Of a stretch of 64,000 nucleotides of DNA, positions 11,503-25,545 are shown piece after piece (position 1 is the stretch's first letter; every line of letters begins with the position of its first letter). The position numbers and the translations under genes are program-made. The notes under the pieces are model-generated. The model had not been told where the DNA came from. It saw only the letters and a program-made list of their open reading frames with translations, and did no database searches. Location of the stretch: the NCBI GenBank assembly GCA_903813345.2, contig CAIIXF020000009.1, positions 23,401,759-23,465,758 of the forward strand. The letters run 5' to 3'. The DNA is from Owenia fusiformis. Lineage: Eukaryota; Annelida; Polychaeta; Sabellida; Oweniidae.

Positions 11503-13236
11503 TTTTACCCAAAATGATTGCCCTTGTGGCCAATATGCTATAAATACTGAGAGCTTTATTGACATGTTGATAAAAGCTTTTTGTTCCCACGTTACACCAT
11601 CCTGTTTTAAGTTAAATATCCATGCACAAATTACATACGGGATATGACGTTTGAAAATATTTTGATTCAAATTTCCTGATGTAGTAAACATTAGTTTTGG
11701 TCATTTTTGAATAAGTTGAATTGTGAGCAAAATGTTGCAGTTGTCAATTTGAATTTCTTACCATATGAACGAACAAAAATGTAGTATTTTATCAAAATTA
11801 CTCAATCAAGTACGAGAGAAATGTGATCATAGATATAGTCTTGACTAGTCTAAAATGTATTTCTTTAAGGTTTTTAACACTGAGCTCAATGCATTGTTTG
11901 TAAAAAATCACAAGTGGATTGACCAAGACCTTTTCTTTTCACACAATGACAAAACAGTTTTACAGAACTGTTTCAACTGTAGGCAGGTCATTTTCCATTT
12001 TTGACATCCATCCAATCCAACTAAATGGCTGTGCCGAACGTGTGCATTCATTCTCCCTCGAAATGTAATATTATTTCATGTGCCGAGATGACAATTTTAG
12101 AAAAGATTTATTTGTTGATTATACAAGGGGAGGGAACAGGGCAATCAACTTTAAATTATGTAATTGATGAAATCTTAAATCAGAATCTAAAAATCTATTA
12201 TTTGAGATGTCTACTCTGATGGAAGTTGGAGGCAGCTGATGAAACCTCTTTTCCACAGCTAATGTGTATGGCGCAACAGCATGTAGTCCATCTTAGAATG
12301 TTTATCGTAATATGCAGCCATGTTAGGTCAATTGCACCCTCACTGGAATCCTCATTTTCTCAAAGAACTCAAGTTGTTCGAGTCTCAACAATTAGATTCA
12401 TGTGGGAGAGTATTGCTTGAATTCATTTTCAGTAAGAATGGAGGTTCTTTCTTAGTTAAATAGGACAAGCTTAATTAAGGCCTTTTTGAAAATTTTGTTC
12501 ATACTAATTAACTTGGTAGCAGTGACTGACAATTGAATCTGGGTTTTTGTGTACATCAGATTAGGGGTAGACGAGGTGTTGGGATATTTGAATAAGAACT
12601 TGGTTATATGTTTGAATACGTGCATTCATAGCAATATGTACTCATATAGCATTGCTTTCATTTGCTTGTGCAATCCCTGGACACACTTGAGTTTGACTAA
12701 AATATATAAATTTATTACTGATAAGGTTTGTTTCGCCACTGATAAGGCGTTATTGCGTTCCTATTTATTCGATAAAACACATCATCACGATTTGCATAAT
12801 TGAAAATGCTTAGTTTAATATCGAAATCATGATGCTGAGTTGCACTTTTAAAGTCATTTGCATGATACGTGTTCGTTAACGCAGCTTGCCATGATTTTAT
12901 ATTTCGAACATTACTGGTCAAGGTAAATGGGAATTCCCCAACTTCTTGACGTTTACTGCTTTTTATTAATACTTTTAATTCTATTTCTGAACTATGCACG
13001 TCTTTGATCAGTGCCTGAATAGGACGCCTAGCTCAATTTTCCCCTCAAGATGAAATGAAGTGCATCTCTCATAATAAAACTGATTTTTCTAGAGCATTAG
13101 AAAACCATAAGAGGTTTGTTGTTTTCACAAAATATACATGTACATAATGCCTGTCAATATGTTATATTATCTTTCGTATATTTTACATATATATTATTTA
13201 CAAGCATTATAATAAGTTATTTTTACATGGTGTATG
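11503..13236. other. Intergenic, no gene seen
   Basis: Upstream of the small secreted gene and downstream of the PRDM8-like stop. Only short unsupported ORFs are present; no repeat or splice-bounded exon was recognised. Confidence 0.5.
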
Positions 13237-15523
13237 TCATTGGTGTGATGTCAAGTGCCTTGTTAAATGGTGACGTTCTCTAAATGTTTCTCCACAAGTG
13301 GTACATCTTAGTTTATCATCCCTTTTCTTTTTGACAATGTCCCCCTCACCCTTATGGTGGGATCGCATATGGTACACAAGGTCACTAGTCATTCTGAATG
13401 TAGCGTTGCATTTGGCACACCAGTTCTGAAGTAGTCCAACTGTCCCCTGAAGCGATGCAGGCACCAAAGGAGTAGGTCCAACAGGGATGCCGTTTAACAG
13501 TTTTTCAACCATTGGGTTGTTGCTCCCCATATGCCTTGGAGGGCTACTTGGGCCAAGACTCGTAATGTCGAATCGAACATCAGGTAATCCTGGGAGTTTT
13601 GGCATCACATTGTTGTTGTTCACTCGCGTTAGCTTCTCCAATGACATTTTTGAAAACTCGTTCATTTTCATGTTTGATTTATAGATGTCGCTAAATGATT
13701 TTTGTAACTGGGTCTCTTGGTAACTAGGATTTGTTGATAAAGGTGGCAGCATAGAAAACCGCGGCAGTCCACTCCCAAGTGACTCTGGGAAACTTGGATG
13801 TAATGCAGATGTCATGCGAATATCAGGTAGTCCGTGTCGGGAAATATTAGGCATGCTAAGAGGAGTAGGGGAAAATAAATGGTTTGGTTGACTTGGTGGT
13901 ATTCCATTAGCCATTGTTCCAGTAATAGAGTTCCTATGTTTGTTATCACTCCGAGGCGAGTCACTCCTTTTTTCGACCTTTCGGAAGGCGCTGATATTCT
14001 CCTCGTCATTTCGATTGAGAGAATTAAGCTTGAAATTAGTTGACTTATATTTTGGGCTTGTAGAAGGGGATAGCGTAGATTTTTGTTTTGGCTTTGTTTC
14101 ACGAGTCTCTTGTTCAAGAGAGCGACGTTTAGGTGAAATTTGCTCATCGACACTGCTCGGTAGTTTCCGTTTATTTCCGGAAACTAGTTCGGGATTTAAC
14201 GTGTAGTCGTCTGGCGATGTAGATGAGGCTGAAGATGACGATGGACTTATTGCAGGTGCTAACATCTTATGTAAAGGATAGTCTTTCAAGTTCTTAGACA
14301 TGATATCGTAATATGTAGAAAAGAATGTTTCATGCGCATTCTCAAAATTTCTCGCTAAATGTTTGTAGTCAAGACCTCGACTTAGTGTCGTTGGTGGGTT
14401 GTCGTCATAAAGTCGGTGGCGTTTATCGCATTTAAACCTCATGTGGGATCGCAATGTGTTTGGGTATTGGAATGTCTGATTACAATGTGGGCATCCATAC
14501 ATATTCTCGTCTGAAATATAAAAAATGATGACGTTTAAACAGTGACATGTGACATGTACATGTATGAGCCATACATAAACTTGTTTCTTGGTTTTGGTTT
14601 TTGATGAAGAACAAATGGGGGCTATAGTTTATAAAAGCATGGACATTCAGTAGATGAAAGCCCATATGATAAAAGGGACAAGTTCATAACAAAAAAGCTA
14701 CTGCGTGAAAGTATGAATGGCTAGAATCGGAGAAGATGAGAAAATTATAATTACATGATGAAATGTGTCTTGATATTGACGAATTCATATCTGAATTAAC
14801 CTATGTCGCAAAGGAAAACTGAGTGCACACAATGGGCACTAGTATAGATGAACGACAAACAAAACAGCCACAAAATACTAATAAACTAAAAATAGTAGCT
14901 CAATCCATCTTAAAACCATCAAAAAGCAATTATATTTACCTTCCATTTTAAATGGTGTAATATCGGGTATTCTTAGACTATTGGCAAAATCAGTGCTGTA
15001 CCAAACAAGGAGTTCATCATTTTTTTCAACATGCCGAATTGTTTTGTAGTAGATGTGTCCATCTTTATTGATGGCATCCATGTTCTTCTCATTATCGTCT
15101 CGAGCAGATGATACATATGGCATCCATTCGAGATTTTTTGAGACCTTCTCATCACAAATATCAACCTAAAAGTAACATACGTTTATCATATTCATAAAGT
15201 AAAAAAACACCACTGATACTGTACGTAATATTTGTAGAAGGGGAGAAATGTACTCGTATATGACTACGAAAATGGCGAATATTTAATGATGTCCCGAGAC
15301 TCACGAAATCATAGGAACCTCAAATAAAGGCCAGCTATATTCGGGTTAACATCTGATTTATTTGATGATCATAACAATTATTTACCTCCATGGCTGGAAT
15401 ATCCGGGCGTTTGTCAAAGGTCATGTGACCGATCAAGTAGCTCGGATCGTGATAGGTCAGGGATACTGGGAAGGGACCGAACGTCAATCCTTCTTCAATC
15501 TCTTTCAATGAAATCACACCCAT
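13237..15523 (-). CDS. PRDM8: PRDM8-like PR-domain zinc-finger transcriptional regulator, three coding exons, 545 aa
   Basis: Exons 15523-15386 (acceptor at 15544), 15165-14940 and 14510-13237 join in phase. The first two encode the PR/SET-related domain (LTFGPFPVSL, LEWMPYVSSARDD, GHIYYKTIRHVEKN, ELLVWY). The last encodes a first finger CPHC..HMRFKC (C2HC type), a long Ser/Pro-rich linker containing HLARNFENA, then two C2H2 fingers: NWCAKCNATFRMTSDLVYH and the RFRERHHL-like FRERHHLTRHLTSHQ at the C-terminus. This finger layout, and the near-identical ALQNWCAKCN-type finger, are characteristic of vertebrate PRDM8. PRDM8 is a nuclear repressor in neural development, where it works with a bHLH partner. 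ATG at 15523 has A at -3 and G at +4. The exon is open further upstream to its acceptor, so a longer N-terminus from another exon is possible. Confidence 0.9.
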
Positions 15524-15544
15524 CTTACAATATGCTGATTCAAT

Positions 15545-18500
15545 CTACAAGAACACAATAAATATTCATAAAGATGTATTAAAACCACTAGTGATAATTC
15601 ATCTAAAGCTTTACTAATATGCAATCTGAGTAAATGTTCTGTTCTATTTGAGGCTAAATAAGAATATGTTTTCCCCAATTATATTTCGCCTTTTTGGTCT
15701 CCAAAGACCTATCGGTCTAGTGTTCATTTAGAAACCTTATTGATAAATCAAGCGATAAATTGAAAACTCATTACATTTGTGTCGGGATGGAAAGGGAATC
15801 AGATGAAAGTGGTTTTGTTAAGCCACGACAGATTGCTTCGCTCTGCCGTAATTTGACATTTCTAGAAAACCTCCATTCATTTGTAAATCTCTTTAGTTAT
15901 ATTAGAAGACACATTAATTAAAATAGAAGTATTTATTGATGACTTCTATCGTAGAATCCTCGAAAACGAGAGATTCCATCCCAAGAATCGTTTGGCACAC
16001 GTGACACTGTTTGACCTATCATGGTTATGATTCTAGTGTCTAAAGAGCAAAATGATCATGGGAGTTGTTGGGACATTTAGGATGCACTGTCATGAATAGC
16101 TAATATAAATCCGGGTAATGGGGTGCATAGCTCGGAGCTCTTAACTCCATCAGTTCATTTTATGCTATTTTACTGCCGATCTAAAATAATTTACTGCATT
16201 CAATCATTGTTAAGGATTTAAGAACTATTTAGCCATGTTTATAGTCGATTAGTTCAAGATATCTATGCAAGAAAATATGAGCAACTTTGTTCGTAAATGT
16301 AATCGTGGCACCCATGTTGAATTACATCAAATAAAATGATTGTATCTAAACAATATAACTTTCCCTAACTGAACTGATTTTCATTGAATTGTTAATGAAT
16401 TATTAATATAATTATTATAATACTAGTATCGAGTGTAAGTACATGAGTACATTTAAAACGAAAACTACATATGGCATGGTTTTGGGTTAACAATTTGTGT
16501 CGTCACTGGCTAATATGACCTGCTATCTCTTATTAGATACTTTATTAAAAAACGATGAGATGTTATCCCTTAAGGAAAATGGTATAAGTACTACGTTCAA
16601 ACGTCATGCATGATCGCACAATCTTTTCGATCCCACTACGTCGCGATTTTGGCTGTGCATCCTTTAATGACGTCATTCATATGTAACCAAAGGAGATCAA
16701 TCATTATAGGTTTGGTTCCTTCAGAGCATATGTCTGTATTTTCTCCCAATTCGATTACAGATTGGAGAATGTTTTCGTCAATTTATTTCTTTAGCCGTTG
16801 GCCTCTTATAGATGCATCAATTACTTTAGCGAGTAAACGTCGTATGTTTGAAGACATTCCTCATCTGCTGAGAGGCATATGCACTGCCTTAAATGTGATT
16901 AGGGGCCCAATCCATTACACAAGATTCAGATTTATGTTTCTAGTTTTATCTCAGAACTAAACAGGCTTAATATAAAATGGTTTGGTGAGATTATGAAATC
17001 ACTTGAGTGCTCGCTATGGAGTGTAATGGGGATAGTGATTCACGATCAATCCATATGAATCCCAATATGCTATCTTAATTTCATTTGATTGTCACTGAAA
17101 TATCAGATGAGGAACCAAATAAAATATTGTGTTGTCTGGTTTAGACTAATATAACCGGAGTAGACATACAATGTAGTCTACCCCCCTTAGAAGCGAACAT
17201 GATGATGTTGTAGAATGTTTACAGACTACATCTAATTAATTTTATGAATCCCAATATGCTATCTTAATTTCATTTGATTGTCACTGAAATATCAGATGAG
17301 GAACCAAATAAAATATTGTCTTGTCTGGTTTAGACTAATATAACCGGAGTAGAAAAACAATGTAGTCAACCCACCTTAGAAGCGAACATGATGATGTTGT
17401 AGAATGTTTACAGACTACATCTAATTAATTTTAAAATGTGCAGAAAACTAAAATATTTTTAAGGAACGAATTGATGTAGGTAAGTCTGCATCCTTAGGGA
17501 CTTGTGTCAGCTAATGATAAATATATGATGTATAGACTGATGTTGCATCAATTTTCTGTTTCAACCCCCTTCCCTCACCCAGAGGTCCACATTCTAAAAC
17601 GTAGATATAGTCCCTACGCTTTACACACTTATTGCCATCGCCGAATTGCCCCAAATACACCTATCAAAGAACGTAGAAGGGAGCTTTAATATTAAGAAAA
17701 TATATCACTTCAACGTTTAACGCGATTAGGTAGATTGCTTAATAATGTAATCATTACAATATGTTTCAACACGCTTTTCAATTTTAATTACATAATTCCA
17801 AAACATTACTTGAATTCAACAAAAACACTATTTCAGTTTGCATTTGGTATTATGATGATTATTCAATTTGAGTGTTCGGAGTAAGTGGTTCTGCTTTTAG
17901 TGTTTGAGAATTCAACTCAAACACCGAACTAGACACCTATAGCTTTATAGTTTATAGTTTACATGCCTGTTGCTGACCACATTCGGGAAGAAGAACGACA
18001 AAGGATTTTATTAAATTCTGGTCAAAAGGTCCTACACGTTACCTGGTTGATTTCTATGAGACACATATGTCATTGTGGGAAATAATGAATTGTGCACACT
18101 ATTTTATTCGGGAACAACAATGGTGCGTACTACTTGGTTTATTGACATTTCAGATAGAGGCTCCCAGATGAAAAATATTAAAATTTTAATTCAAAATGAA
18201 TAAGTTTGTATTATATGAAGTGTCTTGATATCTCAAGAGTTTTTTGTTATTGTTCAAGTTTAAACTTTAAAGTGATTTGAAGTTGGTATTTTCGAAATAC
18301 TTCATAATTTGTGTAGCATTAACACGTTACTGTTAATGTTGTTGCTCTTTGAGTCCACATATGCTCACTTCATATTCAACGTATAGAGCAATACGTTTGT
18401 AGATATTTTTTAGTTTATTCTATGGTTCTAAAACTCATCAAAAAGTACTCAAGATTTAGATTATGATATTTTTTGAGAAAACCAATGTTTTGTTTACTTA

Positions 18501-20779
18501 TTCTGCCAGAAAAATAAACAAAGTATGCATGAAAGATATAAAGATATCAGTCACTAAGTTTTGGATTGTAGTTTTCAGAAAATATTATTCTACGTTGTCC
18601 TTTTTTATTTTTTTATTTGTACGTTTTGCAAAAGATGTTTCTAAATGTAATATAAAATTATGTATTTTTGCTAAACTTGCGACTAAGTTTAAGTTAAACT
18701 AAACAAATGATTCTAATTGTTTCACCACTGCGCCATGCCATTAGTCCGTGGGTGATATACCAACACAATTTATTTTATTTTCAACGGTACGAAGACCAAA
18801 GTGCTCAAAACAGATGGATTAAATGGTCATCAAACAACAACCATAAAGATCTATTCATATATTTTGCATTTGATTTGTATTTTAATATTTTTATTGTCTT
18901 TAAATATTATTGATTGACATTTATATATGAGCGAAGCATCTGTTAGTTGAGGAGATTAAAGTGGCACGAGTCAGGTTGCTTGATTAATCTTAAATATATA
19001 CAGTTTCAAACATTAACATGCTCTTTGAATAGTATTAGTTTACAAAGGGGTTTAACATTCATATATCATAACTTTTCAAAAAGTCAAAGAAATAAAAGAA
19101 ATAATTTCAGGAGCATAAATAGTGCTCCCGTTATTAGCATAGGTCGTAGACTTATACGGCAGATTAGGTTTATGTCCCACGCCCAAAGGCTTGACCATGG
19201 TCTGAGGGTCGGTAATTTTTTAAACCATTTAACAAAATTGATCTTTTTGTCAATGTAAGAATAAAATAATTTTACACTAGAGATTGACCGATGTGGTTGC
19301 CATGGTTTCAATGGTAGGCACTCAAGATTGGAATTATTTGGCCATTCTTGACTGTATTTACTCTAAGACCATTAGAGATAGTGTTATTTTGAAAAAGTCG
19401 GCTTATAAGAACTCAAAGAACTTCAGAGACTGAAAAGGCCAACCTAAATTTGACCTTAATTTTCTCAACGTGGAACATATGGGCCAAGCCATCCTTTTAA
19501 CTGCTTTCCATAGAATATAAACTATAATGATCTTTGTACGAGGAAATGTGATATTTCTCGGGTAATAAGTTCTATTGTAAATGTGCATTGTTCACTTTCC
19601 ATTCGTGCGATAGTCCGAGTGACCAAAGTGGACCCAGTGTTATTAAATTCTAATATGATTTAGTTTTATTTTCTCATGAAATTCAAACAGTGAAGAAAAC
19701 CAACTATACAAAAATTGAATTCCACACTCCAAGGCTCTAGCAGTATGCAAAAGAAGAGTTATTTCAACGACAGATAAAAAACAAACACAAAAATTAATCC
19801 CCTGAAAATTTGCATATCCAAGTAATTGCACACATCACTAATCTCCCTAACACGCTGTAGCATATCGTTAATCAGTGAAATGGCATTCATATTTAACTTC
19901 ACATATGTTAACAGGCATGTATGTGCATACAGAAATGGGATTATGAGGGTTATGGAGAAGTATGATTTACTGCGCAAAGTACTGGATGGATTATTTAATC
20001 ATTTTATCAAATTACTAATTATCAGCATTTTCGCATCATTCTTATTTCAAATATTTCGAGTGTTTTATAGGTTGCATCACAGACCAAAATAATGGCAGTT
20101 GATGACATCATTATACCAGTCTATAACAGTCTAATTTTATTGACAAAACCAAATATAAGGCCTTACCATTCACCACACAATCTCATTACAATATATGATA
20201 GTGATGGTACATATAGAATTTGTATCGTGGCCAATGAATGTGTGTCATACTTTATACGTTGCCTCAAATAGTATAGATTTCAAATAGAATTTTAAAAATA
20301 TGTTTTTACATTTACACAAAGCCTTATGTTTAATTTTGCAGTTTGACCCAAAGTAAAATTCAGGCTAACATTTTTTCAGAAAAATTGAAAGTAACTATAA
20401 CTATGATTTACATTATTTAATGCATCGAGTGCTTGGTAACATCCTTTTGCAATTTATATCATTGCAATTGCCAATGCGTTTCAAGTCAATTACTAATGTT
20501 GTAATATAATAACTAAATCACATCACGGAATCTATGCAAACATGGTATTATTAAAAAATCTACTCGTTTTTAAAGAATAGTTTTGAAGTTATCGCAATCA
20601 ATGTTTATCTTAGTCACTTCAGTACTAACCAGTTTACATGTCGTATTTAATTATCTATCACCAATTTTTTTATTTCATCAACTACTTCAATTCAAGTTAC
20701 ATCAAATGTCACCGTTATCTAATGATTATGCGTGCTCAAGTATATAAAACACAGAAATTGTAATTAAAATAATGCTCAC
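15545..20779. other. 5' region or long first intron of the PRDM8-like gene
   Basis: No coding exon recognised. It holds the 189-bp duplication at 17055. A 116-aa forward ORF at 16610-16960 resembles nothing I know and has no splice context. If the candidate exon at 20780 is real, this is its intron. Confidence 0.5.
17055..17432. repeat. Direct tandem duplication, 189-bp unit, two copies
   Basis: ATGAATCCCAATATGC at 17055 and at 17244 start two nearly identical copies that end at CTACATCTAATTAATTTT. Only a few base differences were seen. Confidence 0.9.
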
Positions 20780-20930
20780 CTGTATACGTGTATGGTGTCT
20801 ATAAGCGTGCCCTCTTCATTGATATCTTGTCCGACTTGCGATCGACACGTGTGCTCAGCAACGGCCCATCTGTTTTCTAAATGGTGTTAAAGGAACCGCA
20901 GACCAATAATACACTTCCACTGTGAGCTTC
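20780..20930 (-). other. Possible non-coding first exon of the PRDM8-like gene
   Basis: On the reverse strand a locally GC-richer stretch ends in a good donor, ATACAG/GTGAGC, at 20780. No ATG-initiated frame runs through to the donor in the phase needed, so if used it would be 5' UTR. The 5' end is a guess. A CRE-like TGACGTCA lies upstream at about 20969. Evidence is a donor only. Confidence 0.3.
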
Positions 20931-23900
20931 AATAAGTTCGAATCTTCACGCTGATTCGCTGCTGGCTCATGACGTCATTATGGATTATAACTCGATAGAC
21001 ATCTTACATGGGATGAAGTGGCTTTCAATTAGCACAACAGTGTCGAATGTTTGAATTAATTAAGGTATTCAAGCTGATCTTATGTAATCTAGCCAGAAGA
21101 CAGGTACTTGTACTAATGATGGGCAGATGTGTTAATTTGATACACAAAATACAAGTGACAAAATTTGAATTTGCATCACTTTAAGTAGCTTTAAGTAGGT
21201 CAAATTTGAATAACGAATCGTAAAACAGTAGCTCACAATCGTCTCATTATGAACCCTAGCAGTCCTTGATATTCATTTTGTTGTAACTTTAATTGCATTA
21301 CACCAATGAATAAATCAAATCATTTCAATACTGTTTCTATCATTAAAATATTAACATATGGGCCTGTTTTTTATCCCGATAGATTCACCACACGGACAAT
21401 GGTGAACAAGCATCAAGATTTATTTAAACTGTACTTCGTTGACTATTGGATCTACTAAAGAAACTAACGCAAGTTTTACCATCTGTTACGGTAAAAGAAT
21501 ATCTAAGAAGTATCTATGATACTGTTTAATTGTTGGTTATTATTTCCCTTCAATTATTCAATCCCAAAATTTGGCAATACGGAGAGTTTGAATATCTGAA
21601 TCTCAAAATAAACAGTCCTGTTTGAATTTTGAACACATTCTGTTTTGGAGTGGTTGTATAATGTTTCTCTCTTTTATATCTCTCATAAGAAAGATACTAT
21701 TTTGATGAAATACCAGCTTTTCAAAGGCATTGCGTTTGCCCCCTGGTAGCTGTCCCATCAATAAACTTCATCATTGGTTTTTATTTCTTATCGCTTTTAT
21801 TTTAGAAGCAAACTTCATTCGAAGAATCATTCATTTCCAGCATCGTTCATCGTTTGATGTAGGAGGAGATGCAACGAACACCAGAATTGTCTTATAGCAT
21901 TGCAGATAAAGATGAAGGTTCGTAGCAAGCTTTTGCCAAAAGGGAGGATGATTTTTAAAAAAATCCAGGGGAGTTCAAATTTGACAAATTCGGCCCAAAA
22001 GCACTTGAAAAGTGCTCAAACAGTGAAAAACGGCACTGAAAGAATTTTTGGTCAGGGGAGGGGGTCATTCAAACCCTCCTTGGCTATGAGTCTGAGATAT
22101 CTTAATTGTTTAAAAAGACCAGACATTTTGCTATCCGAAACAGGTTAAAACAAATGTGTATAGTGTTCTTGTGTTACTTTCCCTTATGTGGATAAAACGG
22201 ATTGGTTATTTCAATGTTACCATTGCTTTGTGGATGATATGGTTGCATTGGTGTAACAAATTGAATCTTCGAATTCACAATTTTGGCTAACCAATTTCCT
22301 CTATGTGGATAAAACGGATTGCTTATTTCAATGTTACCATTGTTTTGTGGATGATATGGTTGCACTGGTGTAACAAATTGAATCTTCAAATTCACATTTT
22401 TGGCTAACCAATTCTACTAAGAATTTTTAAACGTTATTAAATCCAAACAAATGAGATTGGGCCACACCTAATATTATAGAAAGCATAAACTAACAACAAT
22501 GGAATCCGTGATGGCAACGGTATAGAATGTTTCCAAACGTGCTGAGTTCCCGTGCTTTTTGCATTTTATGAACATGGAAAATTGTGGCTTAGCGTCAGAA
22601 AGAATCAAAATTTCTAAATTGAATTTTTTCTTTCGCTTTCCCTGAGCATTTTCTAAAGCAAGTACTTTGCTAATCCAAAGTTATTTATTCCACGATTTGA
22701 CCTCATAGACTTGACAGCTCCAGGGAATCTGTTTCCCCAATCAAATTAGCAGAATCCGAAATCTTATTATTGAACAGAATTGAATATTATAAATAAAACA
22801 TATCGTTTTTATTAACCTATTCTATTTGACTTATGTGGATCGTGATCTCGGCATAAGTTTACCAGATTAGCCTAGGAGAAGGCAAAATCTAGCGGGCTTC
22901 GTAATGAAATATGACAAACGTTTTTATGTGCTTCCAATGACAAAAAGAATGTTATTTGTTAGAAGTATGGTTTATTGTGTAAACATATCATGATTTGTCA
23001 CAATGTTTGCATCATTTAGTTGCATTTGTAACAATATGGTAACATTTTGATAACAACATGACAAAAATGATATTATTCGTATAAAGCTTAGAGATAATTA
23101 AAGTTCGATGGATTTTCTTATCACAACCTCCATAGCGACAGAGCAAGTCTGCTAAATTGTTTTTAGATGGATACTAATGAAATTAGAACAGCAAATTACT
23201 ACTTTAGATCGTCTTTAGAACTTAGCAATCTGTATTATAGAATGCCCCGATGTTCTTGTAACCCGTCTTGTTATTAATTTAAACAAAACCTCGGAGTGCA
23301 ATCTATAATGAGCTAAAACAATACTAACATAAAATCAATTTCAACAACAATCTTTACTACTATATCACATTTTGTCCTAATTGTCATAATTTGGAACAAT
23401 ATTGTTTATACGTATATTAATTTTCATGTCATTATAATGACGTGTTCGTAATGTTGTACAGTAGTTTCTTTTAGTTTACTTTGAACACTTTTGGCTCGCT
23501 CCTTCGTGGACTTTATGTATTATTCATTTCTCTGTTTGGGATGTTTTATATATTAAACATTTTAGTGCTGCTTTATAGCAAGAAATAGACCTGTTATTCA
23601 CGTTATTGTTGGGAATGAGTTGAATGGTATGTGTGTGTGGTGTGGTTATGTTTTCAGTTGTTGCTTCTTATGTTCTTCTTATTCCCGTTATAACAGATAC
23701 ATCACAACAGACTGTAAAATACCGTATGACCATACGGATATATTTAATTCCAGATTTGATATTCATATGATTCTGCTAATTTTCTAACCTGTCACCCCCA
23801 CATCCATTCATTCTAAAATATAGTGGCAACCTGTCCCTAATCAAGAACTAAACGAGCTCGCTACTTGACAACGTATACAGTCCTACAAACACCAGAATCC

Positions 23901-24925
23901 AAATATCCAAATTGATTGACTCGAGGTCAAATTTTGGCTGCAGAATATGCTTGATATTATCCATAACAGGAATAAATGGAAGAGGCTTTATGATGCATAT
24001 GATATGTGTTTTGTTGGAAACTAATCATCGATGCTGATATTATTCACGGTAATATATTTTTGAGCCTTTGGCGTTCCTCACCAAATGGTCTACTAAAATT
24101 GATATTTGAAAACAATACCATTCTCAACTTCGTAATATAATGGCAATATAAAAAATTACCCTTACATATATATTATATAGTATTCCCTTCACACTTCGGG
24201 ACATTTAAACAGTGACAAACTATAAAACTATTTTCTAAATACTATGATTTGCAAATTATTGCTTGATTGTGTTGTATCACAGCCCACTAAATCACTACGC
24301 ATCTCATGGGACAGTATCTTGTGTAAGGATACAACTCACACGGGTCTTTATTCTCCAAAATGTTAGGAAAACGTCTGAAATTTTATTACTCTCAGACCGT
24401 CTATCTCAATAGTTAGTGAACCATGGTCCCATGTGACAACACTTTCCATCTGTGATTTCACTTCCTATCCATGACAGGGCCAACTATGAACAAACTCGGC
24501 CATGAAGCATGTATAATCATAAAAATAGTCCCATACGTTTATTATGACTAAGGATCGGCTTTATGATTTTGGTAATGTTGAAAAATCCAGAGTCATTAGT
24601 AGATCTGTCAAGGCGTCCCCAAGGGCACATGCTAACCTCTTTAGGCACCTTCTAGTTGCATCTTAAACAACAAATTGACATGAGTTCCATCATTCGTTAC
24701 GCTCCGATGCTCATTAGTAACTCAAAGCCGGTAGCTGAAGCCCATATGGTACACATTTTTTATTATTTGCTTCGTTCAACGCAGCATAACAGCGTCTCAT
24801 AATACATCATGTTGTTGTCATGACTTTTTAACGAAATATGTCCATAGTTGACGAAGCAATAAATTGCCATGTGGCACTGTTCAGTTTTTGACTAGCGGAG
24901 AGAATTCCAGTGGTCACTATAGCAA
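20931..24925. other. Intergenic, no gene seen
   Basis: About 4 kb between the PRDM8-like region and the GPCR stop. It contains the 117-bp duplication at 22178 and, at 24759-24764, a reverse-strand AATAAA about 165 bp after the GPCR stop that may be its poly(A) signal. Confidence 0.5.
22178..22414. repeat. Direct tandem duplication, 117-bp unit, two copies
   Basis: TATGTGGATAAAACGGATTG recurs at 22185 and 22302. Because 117 is a multiple of three, the reverse strand stays open and reads a 39-residue repeat containing QPYHPQNNG/QPYHPQSNG. Confidence 0.85.
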
Positions 24926-25545
24926 CTATACTGAAGTGATCATCATTTCACAGTCTGAACCGTCATCAGAGCTAACTTCGATTTTGGACCTTCCTTTAAG
25001 TGGGCTTCGTACTTTTGATGGTCTTCGTTTCTTTTTTCTTTGTGCAGTAACGTGTTCTTCGTCTGAATACCGCTGATGGTGTTCCTCCTGTAAACATAAT
25101 ACCAATTTACGTTTAATAATGTTTTCTCCGAGCCTGTGCTTTCCAATCAATATTTACTTAATGAAAATAACTACGAAATAATAAATAAAAACAATATATT
25201 TTGGAAAATTATTTATTATGATAATCCAAATACAATATTTAGTAATGTGTTCTTCACTCCAGAATAACTTCAAATCTTACCAACCAGCTGCGGACGGTAA
25301 GGTAGAACGTAAAAGACATCATAAGGCATCATGTAACATAAGGTTATGCTCGGTGAAAAGTTTGGTACTCGTTAAACACTGAATAACTGGTCCAAATGGT
25401 AAAGTATTGAAAGCCTAAACATGGCTGTACTTACCAGTTGCATAGCACCTGCATCAGACTCTGAAGATTCGTCAGAGCGATGGTAATCATACCCATGGTC
25501 CTTCAACGCCTTCTTTTTCAACGACTTCTTATAAACCTCTCGTAC
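24926..25545 (-). other. GPCR exons 22-23: cytoplasmic tail
   Basis: Exons are 25545-25435 (VREVYKKSLKKKALKDHGYD, acidic SDESSESDAG) and 25087-24926, which has a basic cluster (QRKKKRRPSK), an acidic serine patch (SSDDGSDCE) and the terminus MMITSV. The terminal TSV fits a class I PDZ ligand. Confidence 0.9.

Noticed and set aside
16610-16960. 116-aa forward ORF in the PRDM8-like 5' region
   Set aside because: No recognisable domain, no splice context and no repeat of coding bias.
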